From: Torymus aiolomorphi
Taxonomy: Eukaryota > Arthropoda > Insecta > Hymenoptera > Torymidae
Direction: 5' to 3'
Assembly: GCA_036365515.1 (NCBI GenBank)
Contig: CM070874.1
Span: 46,065,083-46,129,082, forward strand
Length of the DNA stretch: 64,000 bases
Of this stretch, positions 45,917-58,425 are shown one piece after another. The stretch's first letter is position 1, and each line of letters begins with the position of its first letter. Under the pieces are notes generated by a model. The model had not been told where the DNA came from and made no database searches. It saw nothing but the letters and a program-made list of their open reading frames with translations. The position numbers and the translations under genes were made by a program.

Positions 45917-48135
45917 TTAAATATAATTCTGATCTAACCTAACTGTGATACAATTAATGTGATTGAAAACAAATCGAAAAAACCTCCACAGAGTGACGAT
46001 TGCGACTATGTTGCTCTGTAGTTTTGCGCCTGGGAAAACGCAATCATTCAGCGACAACTCATTGGTGATCCGCTGAGACGCGTTAAAGACTACGCATATA
46101 TTTTTTGTATTATCATTTTTGATAATCGCGTGGTGGGGTATATAATATACCGGCTGCTTTTCCAACTTCTTTTTTGGCACAAGTTCCATGTGGTCTAGAC
46201 TGAGGTATTCGGACATAAATTTAAGCAGCTGCCAATTCTGGATCCTTTTTCCTCTTTCCTTCACTCCGCAGTAAGCAAGAGACCGCTATGCTGCGAGTAT
46301 CTGTAAACGAAAGTGTCTTGGAAAACGGAATTCGGACTACATATCTCCCCTCTGGTTGGCGAGACACAGTTTCCTGGTAATACTTTTCACATCTCTCCTC
46401 GTCAGGACTCAGATAATTCTGAGCTGGGAGTTCTTCCAGTTCCCATAATTTATTGACTCGATTGAGCAACTCGTAGTCAATGGAAGTGTTGAAGCTTTCA
46501 GTAGACTCCTCCTGGCTGTTGGTTTGCTGAGCGCTTCTTCCGACGACAATCCAGCCGAGAGCCGTATTCTGCGCTACTGGGAGAGTGATCTCATTACCTC
46601 ATCTCAATCCAGGAAATAGTATGGCAGCATAGACATCCGCTGCTTGTATGCACTCCACGCCCAGCTGCGTAGTGAAGTGAGGATCTGCCAATCGAAGTCC
46701 TTGAAGATGACGCCAGGCTGTGCCAACTATCTCCTTCTTGGGCAGAATAGAAGTTAGCTTCTTTAGCACGAGCGCTGAAAATTTGTATTGAAAATTATCG
46801 TCATGTAAGGATTTCAATGTTAAATTGACTGAAGACCGAGCGACGGCGGTGACTTCGCGCCAACTCCAATCACCGACACATTCTGTTCCACCCGTTTTAA
46901 GTTGAAAGCTTGTATCACACTTTGGCACACAAACGATTCCTCGGATGCGGGGTCGATCAGTGCTCTGACTGATATAGATCTACTTGAATCAGAGGTTAGT
47001 AGAACCGGAGCGGTGGCCATAAGAGTCAATCTACTAGTTGAAGTGGCGAATGACACTGTGTTCTCACCCTCGCCAACAATGGACAAAGTGAGATTTGTAT
47101 GATGAGCCTGCGTCTGAGAAACTGTATTTGAAGCTCCAGGACGAGGTTCAGTACGATCGGCATGAAGCCTGGTGTGGTGATTACCTGAGCAAACTAGAAA
47201 TTTCATGGAGACGGTGCAATCAGATATCGCGTGACTATCACGAAGACAACGGGAGCACAATTTAAGTTTTTTAATTGGACTCATCTAAGCGTTGCGATGG
47301 TGACATTTTGTCAAAAGATCGCGATATCCAATAGTGTGGTTACCTTTGCAAAGAACGCAAACATAAGCCTTTTTGGGTTTTGTATTAGATTTAGGCATCT
47401 GAGTGGCATGAGCCGCAACAATTTTCTTGTTGCTTTGCCCTGAAGTGGGATGAGAAGAGTTTTTCTTATTAGGCGATTTACCAGAATTATCAGCCTTGGC
47501 AGTATCCAAAGAATGGACGCGAGTTTCGAGAAAATCCTCAAGATCCCAGTACGAAGGAAAGCCCTCGGCTTTCTCACGAGAGATTTTCCAACTCTCACGA
47601 GTTTCTGGGTCAAGCTTCATGACCATCAAGTGAATGATAAATAAATCCCAAGACTCGACGGGGCATTTCAGATCCTTGAATCCATGGATCGCATCACCAG
47701 CAGTATCGACCAATTTGTTAATTTCCTCGACCGACTTGTGGAACATAGGTTTCATTTTAAGCAAACTATCGAAGTGATCCTGTAGTCTAGCGCGAGGATT
47801 GTCATATCGGCATAATAATTTCTTCCATGCCACATCAAAATTCGAACCTTTGATGCGAACATTTTTCAAGCACTGAGTAGCAGAACCTTCAGTATGATTC
47901 AATAAATGCTGCAGTTTGACCACGGGACGGCAGGAATCTTCATTTTGAGAGCGGTAGATGAGTCAATAACCACTGATTAGCCTCAACTACCTGAGCTCTG
48001 GGGGCACCCACGGCTTGAGTGCCAGTATGCAGTCGGTTAGTTCGCTTTTCGCATCTACGAAAGATTCCTCGATTGGATCGTACGCATTTGTTTCAAAATA
48101 CTCTTTCAATCGCCGTATTAGATGCGCCATTTTGA
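45917..48135 (-). pseudogene. BEL/Pao retrotransposon gag-pol remnant
   Basis: In - strand order: gag (MAHLIRRLKEYFETNA near 48132, then KVRIKGSN-like RIKGSNFDVAWKKLLCRYDN and SWDLFIIHLMVMKLD); zinc knuckles (YVCVLCKGNHTI; LCSRCLRDSHAISDC); an aspartic-protease region with VRALIDPASEESFVCQS; then LRLADPHFTTQLGVECIQAA; RT entry (KLWELEELPAQN, PEGRYVVRIPFSK) and RT core start (PVYYIPHHAIIKND, VVFNASQRITN, SLNDCVFPGAKLQS). The order and motifs are those of BEL/Pao. Breaks: stops in the first gag third (47950-48000), shifts near 47285, 46900 and 46590, and truncation within RT at 45917 before the catalytic YxDD. No LTR is recognised. Confidence 0.88.
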
Positions 48136-48480
48136 ATTTCGAAAGAATAGAAAAACTTGATCAGCAACCCCTGTGTACCAATTTTAAACGAAATCTAAGC
48201 TTTTTTCTAATTTCTTCCGCCATTTTGAATTTTGAAAGTCTGATAGCAAGATCGTGATCAGCGACCTCGAAAACCCATGTATACCAATTTTCAACAAAAT
48301 CTAAGCTTCCTTCGAACTTTTGACAGCCATATTGGATCCGCCATTTTGAATTTCGAAAGTCCAATAGCAAAATCTTGACCAACGACCTCGAAATCCTCTG
48401 CATACCTTTTTTTGAATTTGTCAGGGTGTAAACGCAATACTTTATGCGTGGTATGAGAAAACAAGATGTTTGTGGCATGT
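48125..48480. repeat. Imperfect tandem repeat, about 95-120-bp units
   Basis: CGCCATTTTGAATTTCGAAA recurs at about 48126, 48221 and 48340, with ATGTATACCAATTTTCAACA-like stretches between. It directly abuts the gag start of the BEL/Pao remnant. Confidence 0.7.
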
Positions 48481-48660
48481 GTAGCGAGATTAATGAAAAG
48501 GATGAGCATAAGGGGGGAAAAGAGGGGGGCGGAGGGGGTGATGTTCATAAATCATGCTAACATCTGTATAATATAAGAAGATATTACTCGACGTAAACTG
48601 TCAAACGAATCAAGCGACCAAACTGTATCATTGAAGACAGGTAAGAATAAATAAAATACG

Positions 48661-48793
48661 TGTACACCCGAGGGAAGTTGATTCTTTCCGAGTGTGCCGG
48701 GCAAATGGCAACGTCGCACACCCGTTCGGCCGTCCACGTTGGAGCGTCGAATTCTCATCTACAGTGGCGCGCTAGTCTATGGCGTAAGAAATG
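48661..48793 (+). repeat. Left 133-bp terminal-type inverted repeat
   Basis: TGTACACCCGAGGGAAGTTG to GGCGTAAGAAATG is repeated inverted at 51465-51597 with few changes. The pair encloses 2.67 kb with the exons of an unidentified gene. No target duplication is evident. 48794-49369 shows no gene. Confidence 0.8.
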
Positions 48794-49369
48794 ATTCATG
48801 AAATGGTTTTGAGGTTAAGGAATTTAAATTTAAAAAAACAAATAATTAAAATTATCCAATTTATGGTTCAAATGAGATGATTAAATATTTATAAAATAAT
48901 TCTAATAACGTTAATTGTAAAATTTTTCAATAATTACAAATATAACTCGGCTGCCAAAGAAACACTTAATTTAGAATTAGTCAATGGTGCCCAACTCGCA
49001 AAATTCTATAGCTGTTTTCGAATTTTCGCATATTTTCCTTGAAAATGCTCCAACTAAGGGTTTCCCATGTGTTTTATTAAGTATTTTAGTATAGTCCGAA
49101 ATGCATAAAAACACAAATTCTAATAAATTTACAGAATCTATCTATCAAATTTACAAAGTTTGTAGTAAAAATAGCTGCGTTTAAAGTAGATCAGATAATA
49201 AGTAAAATATTCTTAAAATAGCGAGTATAAAAACAATAAAAACAAATTTTTAGGGTTTAAGTAATTACGTTAATAAAGAATATATAATTACAAATTAATT
49301 AACGATATATTTATTTTCTTGGTAATATACAATTCATTATAAATGCAATACTTAGTCGGATTAAAGCAC

Positions 49370-50870
<1,501 letters not shown>

Positions 50871-51206
50871 TGTTGATCCGATCAAAGGGCACAGTGTATA
50901 ATAACTACTTCAACGTGCCATTTTTGTATAAATCAAAGTTTTCAAACACAAATAAATGTATGAAATTAAAGTATCTTAGTTGTGGCCCGAGAAGTTGGAC
51001 GAGTTGCCTTGATTCTCGGCCATGGCTCTCCACCCCGACTTCTCCGTTGCGGACTGCTATACACGCTGCTTCTCTTTCTCCTTTTCCTTCCCTTTCTTCG
51101 CCTGCAAAGCGCGCAGCAGTAACAGCGGTGGTGACTTGCTCCTCATCTTCTCCGGCGACGAAAATGACGCTGTTCGCCGCGTCTCTGTTGGCTCTCTCTG
51201 TTAGAT

Positions 51207-51393
51207 CCATAGACATAAGAGAGATAGACTGTGGGTGTAGGTTAGCAAGAGTGGCACCTCTAACCATGTTCGCGCACATGCGTTAGAGACGGCATACCTT
51301 CTATTACATATACCTTCTATGCATCTGTCTCTCTCTCAACGGGTGCCACTCTCGCTAACCTACACCCGCAGTCTATCTCTTTTATGTCTATGG
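51207..51393. mobile_element. Palindromic foldback element
   Basis: CCATAGACATAAGAGAGATA, followed by CTGTGGGTGTAGGTTAGC, is mirrored by the right end CTAACCTACACCC to TATGTCTATGG. 50871-51206 is GC-richer sequence with no recognised gene. Confidence 0.78.
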
Positions 51394-51464
51394 TTAGATC
51401 TCATCTAACATAACCTCTAGTGGCTCTAAATACGCTGATTTCGCACTCGCGTCGTCTGTGTAAC

Positions 51465-51597
51465 CATTTCTTACGCCATAGACTAGCGCGCCACTGTAGA
51501 TGAGAATTCGACGCTCAAACGTGGACGGCCGAACGGCTGTGCGACGTTGCCATTTGCCCGGCACACTCGGAAAGAATCAACTTCCCTCGGGTGTACA
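51465..51597 (-). repeat. Right 133-bp terminal-type inverted repeat
   Basis: Inverted partner of 48661-48793, with the TGTACACCCGAGG end facing outward. Confidence 0.8.
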
Positions 51598-51987
51598 TCT
51601 ATTCACATACCAACTTGTTAATATAAATAATTTCTTTCCTTGCTCCTACCTTCCTCGGGGAAGGGAAAAGTTAAGCCTACGGACCCATTAAATTGAATTA
51701 TATACCTTTATTTTTCCATTAAAAAATTGTGGTGTCATCCTTACGTTAGCTGACGTTAGCTTAAGTAACTTACATTGAGAAGATATAACAATTACATGCA
51801 AATTACAGAAACAAAACATATTAACATAAAACTATTAAAATAATTGTTCTCTGTGGACGTCACATTACCATTATCCTACAACGCATAAGTAATTTCATCT
51901 GTATCTTCAACATCTTGCAGTTTCAGTGTATTAAAAGTAATTTCCCTACTGGCCGGACAAATTTTACATTGTTGTAAAAAATATTAA

Positions 51988-53529
51988 CCCATTAATGCGC
52001 AAAACGCTAAATTTGGACATGAAACTTCGAGCCCACTGTGCTGTTAGAAAAACAAATCCATTTTTGTTCAAAATCCTATATAAGGGGTTTTCGGGGATGC
52101 TCTTTCAGAATCTGGCACTTATTTTGTAAAAAAAAATCAAAATCATTATTTTTTTTTGCATTTTAAAAAAAAAATCACGAATTTTTAACGTTTCTTTTTT
52201 TAAATCAATTTTTACTAACGTTGCTGCATTCAAATAAGCAAATTATTGCCAGAAATCGTGTCCTCGATGTCTGAGGTTTTCAAAACCCTGGTTGAGAACT
52301 TTTTTTTCCCCCTTAGTTTTTCCAAAATGGCGGTTTTTGTGAAACAGCATGACCTTAAACTTCGTGATTTTTTTTCTTGACAGCTTTGAACCTTACGAAA
52401 AAAATTTATAGAACAAAAAATGTTTAGAATAATCCAAAAAACATGTGTGAATTTTTTCAAAAATTTTTGAGCCATTTTAGAATTTTTAAAAAATAGGCCA
52501 TTTTGAAAAATTTGAAATTCACTCAAAAACTTCTGGAAAAATTTATAAATATTCTTTAGATGATTCTGAGCACTTTTTGTTCTATAACTTTTTTTCGTAA
52601 AGCTAATGCTTTTCAATAAAAAAATTATCAAAGTATTTTTCGGTTTGATAACAGTATAATCGTCACTTTGCCACTATACGTATATAATATGATACAGCGT
52701 TGCCCAGTTCTCACCACGAGGAGGTAGACGATAACAGAGAACCGTTTTTTTTTGTTCTTTTTTTTATTTTTTTATTATTTTTTTAATTTTTTTTTTCTTT
52801 TTAGAATGTTGTTTTCTATTTTGGGTATTTTTATATGAAGCATACAACGTTGTATAATTTGCAGTAATGAAATGACGATTATGCCCTATCTTCAAATCAT
52901 TGTAACTTTTTATCCATTACGTAATAAATACTTTGATAATTTTTTTATTGAAAAGCATCAGCTTTACGAAAAAAAGTTATAGAACAAAAAGTGCTCGGAA
53001 TTATCTAAAGAATATTTATAAATTTTTCCAGAAGTTTTTGAGTGAATTTCAAATTTTTTAAAATGGCCTATTTTTGAAAAATTCTAAAATGGCTCAAAAA
53101 TTTTTGAAAAAATTCACACATGTTTTTTGGATGATTCTAAACATTTTTTGTTCTATAAATTTTTTTCGTAAGGTTCAAAGCTGTCAAGAAAAAAAATCAT
53201 GAAGTTTAAGGTCATGCTGTTTCACAAAAACCGCCATTTTGGAAAAACTAAGGGGGAAAAAAAAGTTCTCAACCAGGGTTTTGAAAATCTCAGACATCGA
53301 GGACGCGATTTCTGGCAAAAAAAACGTTAAAAATTCGTGACTTTTTTTTTTTTAAATGCAAAAAAAAATAATGATTTTAATTTTTTTTTACAAAATAAGT
53401 GCCAGATTCTGAAAGAGCATCCCCGAAAACCCCTTATATAGGATTTTGAACAAAAATGGATTTGTTTTTCTAATAGCACAGTGGGCTCGAAGTTTCATGT
53501 CCAAATTTAGCGTTTTGCGCATTAATGGG
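51988..53529. mobile_element. Giant piggyBac-like palindrome, 1,542 bp, TTAA target duplication
   Basis: The ends CCCATTAATGCGCAAAACGC are mirrored, and the arms of about 750 bp are nearly identical over their length (for example GGGGATGCTCTTTCAGAATC and its complement). Only the central T-rich block (about 52700-52900) is unpaired. TTAA flanks at 51984-51987 and 53530-53533. TTAA plus CCC ends match piggyBac rules. There is no transposase gene. Confidence 0.9.
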
Positions 53530-54471
53530 TTAATCAGATGGGTCAGAATATATTGTTGCTTTTATTATTTCCGAGCGAGTTTCATCTAATACGGGAACCT
53601 TACTTTCTCTTAAGTTAATCAAGCTCGTTAGAAATAGATCGAAATTTGCGCAATAGATGCACAGACAAACTTCTTTAATAGGGCTAAGTAAGACATGTTT
53701 TGGTCGCAAACTGTAAAGCTTTGATTTTCCAATTCTTAGTTCTGGATTTTCATTTTTAAACACTTTACATCTTTCTTTGAGACTTCGAGTAAGAAAAAGT
53801 GTAACAGCATCGGATTTGTTAGAACTCTGTCTCGAACAGTTCAAATCATCATTTAAATAATATTCCATAGCAATTTTTTCTGTGTTTATTAATCGAATGA
53901 CTAGAGTATGCATCTCGGTTCGAATATATTTTTTTGTTTTTTACGAGATTTTACGCTTTATTTATTATGTACATTGTTACATCAGGAAAAAAGATAAAAT
54001 TTCATCTTTTTTTAAAGATGATGGCAATAAAGTCAAAATTTTTACTTTCTCTGATATCGTTGCATATTGTTGCAAAGCTAAACCAATATTTATCACCCAC
54101 TCTGTACAATGACATGAAGTTTTGTTTTACGCAATGGATTCAACAAAAATGCCATACGTAGTCTTCAATTTGGCATCAAGATTATTAGAAAATTCTAAAA
54201 GTAGATTTTGTTCATTCTTGCCACATAATTATCAACCGAATTTTCACGTATAAAATTTTTTCTTTTGAGAGGCGATTCAGAGCCTAAGAAACTACTTATT
54301 TCATTATTATATTCCTGAATGCATTTGGGAGTACTTGGTAGAAAATCTTTGTCTTTATCACAAATGATTTTGTTATCTTCATCATTATCAATTGCTAATT
54401 CGGTGTTATGGCAGCTTACCAATTTTGAAGCGTGCTTGTAACAATTGTGATATACACTTCCCTACTGAAAA

Positions 54472-55380
54472 AAATCATATGATTTATCACATTATTTATC
54501 ATATAATTTATCATATAATTTATCATATGATTTTTCACATGATTTATCATATGATTTATCATAAAATTTGTCATATGATAAATCATATGATTTATCATAT
54601 GAAACATCATAATATGATAAATTATATGATAAATCATGTGATAAATCACATGACAAATAACATGTCGCATCAAATAATAAATCTAATAATTTAAATTATT
54701 TCTATTATATGTTTTAAAATAAATCCTTAAAACAAAATTAATTTATTTAACCCAGATATGGCGTAAAATTTTCAGTCCCCATTGTAACGGGGCTATCAAA
54801 AACAAGGCAAGCCTTGTAATTCGGACTCTTTGTAAAGAGCCATTTGAACGGTAGACTGACAGGGCTTATATACTCTTAGCCATCCAATATATACACAGAA
54901 AGCACTACTGGAGTGCCGCATAGCGGGTACATAGCCGAAGCTTGGTTATCGAGCGCCGCCTATTACAAGTTTCCCTTTGTCACCGCTATGCGGCGCTCCG
55001 GTAGTGCTTTCTGTAGATACACTGGATGGCCGAGAGTATATAAGTTATGTAAGTTTTCAAATGACTCTTTACGAAGAGCCCGAATTACAAGGCTTGCCTT
55101 GTTTTTGATAGCCTCTTTACAATGGGGACTCAAAATTTTACGCCATCTGCGTTAAATAAATTCATTTTGTTTTAAGGATTTATTTTAAAACATATAATAA
55201 AAATAATTTAAATTATTAGATTTATTATTTGATGCAACATGTTATTTGTCATGGGATTTATCACATGATTTATCATATAATTTGTCATATGATGTTTCAT
55301 ATGATAAATCATCATAAATCATATGATAAATCATATGATAAATTATATGATAAATTATATGATAAATAATGTGTTATTGG
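54472..55380. repeat. Palindrome of about 0.9 kb inside the foldback element
   Basis: The arms (AATAAATCTAATAATTTAAA; CAAGGCAAGCCTTGTAATTC) are mirrored about a centre near 54928, with a GC-rich core containing CCGCATAGCG/CGCTATGCGG. Confidence 0.82.
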
Positions 55381-55465
55381 TGAAAGCAGCTAATGGTAGT
55401 AGTCTAATAATCTTGTTAATTGTAGCTAGTGGCCAAAATTACTACCAAAGTTTGTCGTGAGAAGG

Positions 55466-57016
55466 TGGCAAATAACAACAATAGTTTTTTTACGACGTTT
55501 CGGACATCCTTTATTGATTATGTCCCTCTTCAGGCAGAAAGTCTGTATTTTTTCCTGAGTATTACGGAGAACTATCCGTTCGTCAATGTCCATATTCGAC
55601 ACGCCATATTAGGACAGCAAGTCAAAGATAAAAACATGTTACTAAAATTATTAACAGAATACGATGGTGACGATCAACGTCATAGAAAGCATGACAAGTT
55701 CAATAGCCAAAATAAATTCAGCACTCCAATCGAAACGGTCAACGCGTCGAATTAGCAAACATTTAATAAAGCAAATACGTGGTCGTCTAAAAATGTAAAC
55801 GCCACTGCGAAGCAACAATCAATCTTGTCTGGCGCAAAGGATAAACCTATGCACAGTAATCATAAATTTGACGAGCAGAAAAATGCTCAAAGACGAAACA
55901 AAGACTTAATACGCAGCTATGACAGCATTGATGTTTGCAGCATAGACTTAGAATCTAATTTCGTCCCACAAGAATCAGAAGATTCAGGAAACGCGTATTA
56001 GTTGCTCTTTCGAAATCACATATAACTGCGCAAAGGGCAACTGAATCGGAATACGTTGACCATCTTAAATGCAGTGTTAACAATTCCTCAAATAAAGAAA
56101 TGAAGATATCCTCTATACTAGGAAACTTAAGGCATAAACTCTTACATGGCATACAACCTAGAACTGGTTCAGATGTCAAAACTAAATTCGCGGAAGCGCA
56201 TTCAATTTTCCAAGTTCCAACCACAGGTTTGGAAAACCAGTTTCAATTGAAAAAATTAAATTCATGCATGTTAGAATATGATACGCAAAAGATTCTAAAT
56301 AGTTTGAGAGTTATCGACAAAAAAGAAATCCTCACACCATTGAAGGAGCATTGCGCTCACTTCTCTTACGAGGAGACTATTATAAGCTCAGAAGAGTATA
56401 CGTCTCCAAGTATCACACAATCATGGAGGTCTAAAGGCGAAAACGCTGATCCACATGATGATACTACCTTGTCAAACAGATCTAAAGGCGCGAGAACGCT
56501 GATTTGTATGACGACATTATCAATCTTTCGCACAATGTTTCAGAAGAAATAGCCGAAAAGATTAGATCTTGTCAAAACTCCCTTAGGGAAAAACTCAAGT
56601 ACTTTATAGTACAAACCAAAGAGGTATTTTAAAAGTGTCCGTCTCTGTTACCTAACTATAAAAACGAATTCTTCTTTAAGTCGTGTCTTATTCCGATTTA
56701 CTATAAAGATAAAGTCAATATTGAAATTAATAAGTCGCTTGAATTTGGAATAATGAAACGCGAAATCGTAGATAAAAAAGAAGGACATTTTCAAAAAAGC
56801 ATAAATGCTAACAAAATAAACGATTTGAAATTATATCCAAGTATAGAGAAAATGATTACAGAATGTAATGATACTTTCAATTTCAAAATTAAACAATACA
56901 CTGCATTCAGGTGCGATAACGAGAGCTACGACACTTACGTAATTCTTGCGAAAACATTAAATGTTAGTATACCATGTAAACTGTGGAATATACTCTACAA
57001 TAGAGTACTGCGATAA
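55466..57016 (+). pseudogene. LTR-retroelement gag/pol remnant
   Basis: Frames show a gag-like C-terminal segment (YPFVNVHIRHAILGQQVKDK, NMLLKLLTEYDGDD), then a region without recognised domain (SSILGNLRHKLLHGIQPRTG; LVN-type QFQLKKLNSCMLEYDTQK), then CLIPIYYKDKVNIEINKSLE with FGIMKREI, resembling the entry to a Ty3/gypsy reverse transcriptase. The RT core is absent: DKKEGHFQKSINANK leads into an unrecognised tail ending at 57016. Stops separate the blocks at about 55755, 55998, 56550 and 56632. A 3' LTR follows. It is a heavily deleted, dead copy. Confidence 0.6.
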
Positions 57017-57035
57017 AACTTAAAAATAAATATAA

Positions 57036-57055
57036 AAAAAAAAAAAAAAAAAAAA
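57036..57055 (+). repeat. Poly(A) run of about 20
   Basis: An uninterrupted A run shortly after the retroelement frame ends and 220 bp before the LTR. Confidence 0.9.
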
Positions 57056-57278
57056 TCAATCAAAGAACTGAGGCCTAGCGTTCAAAACGACTTGGCAGAT
57101 GATTCAAGAAGATGCACAGAGTCCTCAAGGCATCATCAATATCAACCAAAGAAACTAGCGAAGAAAATACATGTAATCACCGTTTTAATGTAAATATGTT
57201 AGCGTGTACTAAGCGAAAATGAAATTTGTTAATTTTTTTTTGCGATTAATAAAAATAAAAATTTAATTTGGGGGGCGA

Positions 57279-58087
57279 TGTGACGTACACGACCGGCTGT
57301 ACGATACGTACACACATTCATAAGCGAAACATCAACAAAGGCCCGGCTCACCGATCACGAGCGCCCAGCGCAAACCAAGCAGACTCGTATTCTCTCACGA
57401 GTAATTAAGGTGCATCTGACGTCACAATGTAAACACCTATGTTGTCATGCGTGAGAGAGAAGAGTAGATAGCTGACTAGTATATAAAGGGCCACGATTCT
57501 CGGAATCGGCACGCACTTGTGTCCGAGCTACTGCCTTGAACACTCTCCCAAAAGCATTGCGCTTAGGTGAGTGATGCCGGCGACCCCTTGCGCTCGTTAA
57601 AATATTGTAAATATACTCTTGTAATCTGTTCCTATTTATCATCAAAATAAACTCATTTAATATCATATTTGTCTTTAAGTAAAATGTCAATTATAAACCT
57701 AACCTTAACATACCCAAGGACCTCTACCTCAGCGCCAATTATTTACCCGGCAATCCTTTCTATCGGCACGGTAGCAGCCAATCAGCGCTAACTACTTACC
57801 CGATTCCAACGCAGCACGGTAGCAGCCAATCAGCGCTAAATACTTACCTGCATCACCTACCTACCTTCTATCTGTATCGACGGCACAGACTCCGGCACAC
57901 TACGCGCCGGTATCTAACCCTAAGATCGGAGCTACTCCCCTCCCTATTATATGCTCGAGTCCAGTACACGAACTCTTAAAAAATTGTTAATAACTACCAA
58001 GTAATGACATCTAGTTTCATACAAGTCAACTCAATTATTAAGGTATAGACTCAAATCTGAGAGCTGTCATTACTTCGGTACGTTACA
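57279..58087 (+). mobile_element. LTR, about 809 bp (TGTGACG...CGTTACA)
   Basis: It starts TGTGACGTACACGACC right after a polypurine tract (TTTGGGGGGCGA) and ends TACGTTACA. Inside are a TATA box (TATATAAAGG, 57480), a likely polyadenylation signal AATAAA (about 57647), and a tandem 52-bp repeat with AGCAGCCAATCAGCGCTAA at about 57770-57845. The matching 5' LTR is absent, so this is one LTR of a truncated element. Confidence 0.75.
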
Positions 58088-58425
58088 TCTGGCCTTTAGC
58101 CTTCTCACGACAAACTTTGGTAGTAATTTTGGTCACTAGCTACAATTAACAAGATAAATAATGTGATAAATCATATGATTTTTTTCAGTAGGGTTGTAGA
58201 AAATGTGAAAAGTAAATTGGGAAAATAGCATTTCAATGAATCTACAAGATTATTAAGGTCTTTAAAATACACTTTATCAGATCTATAAACAATCTTCTTA
58301 TGCATTCCAAAAAAGTTGGGACACTTAATTCTCTCTCTTGTTCTCAAAAAATTTTCGGACATGACAAATAAGGTAGTGGAACCAGTTCTCGGTAGCGTAA
58401 GACGCAAGGTAACGTTTTGTTTCAA

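Larger units (their letters stand above)
55412..58140. repeat. Inverted repeat of about 54 bp around the inner retroelement
   Basis: CTTGTTAATTGTAGCTAGTG, then ACTACCAAAGTTTGTCGTGAGAAGG in part, occurs at 55412-55465 and inverted at about 58098-58152. It brackets the LTR retroelement remnant. The left copy overlaps the start of the gag-like frame, so that start may not be genuine. Confidence 0.7.
54460..58193. mobile_element. 3.7-kb foldback element with CCCTACTGAAAAAAATCATATG-type ends
   Basis: The two ends read CCCTACTGAAAAAAATCATA from each side and continue into TGATTTATCACATTATTTATC. The flanks show a TT duplication, and the interrupted orphan-gene frame rejoins across it. Subterminal arms are (ATCATATGATTTATC)n words. 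The interior holds an 916-bp palindrome and a retroelement with an LTR, so the original element was much shorter. Confidence 0.8.
51870..58425 (-). pseudogene. Orphan gene split by two transposon insertions
   Basis: Three - strand pieces form one collinear coding remnant: 58425-58196 (MKQNVTLRLTLPRTGSTTLF to CYFPNLLFTFS), 54457-54195 (NCYKHASKLVSCHNTELAID to ENSVDNYVARMNK) and 53913-53534 (AVTLFLTRSLKERCKVF; GKSKLYSLRPKHVLL; EVCLCIYCANFDLFLTSL), with a last piece at 51983-51890 (LQQCKICPASREITF). The Cys pattern and SLRPK motif recall a recurrent arthropod orphan family whose function I do not know. The frame is continuous across the 54460-58193 insertion once the element and one TT are removed. 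A stop falls at the 51988-53529 junction, and 53914-54194 is degraded. It is a pseudogene. Confidence 0.6.
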
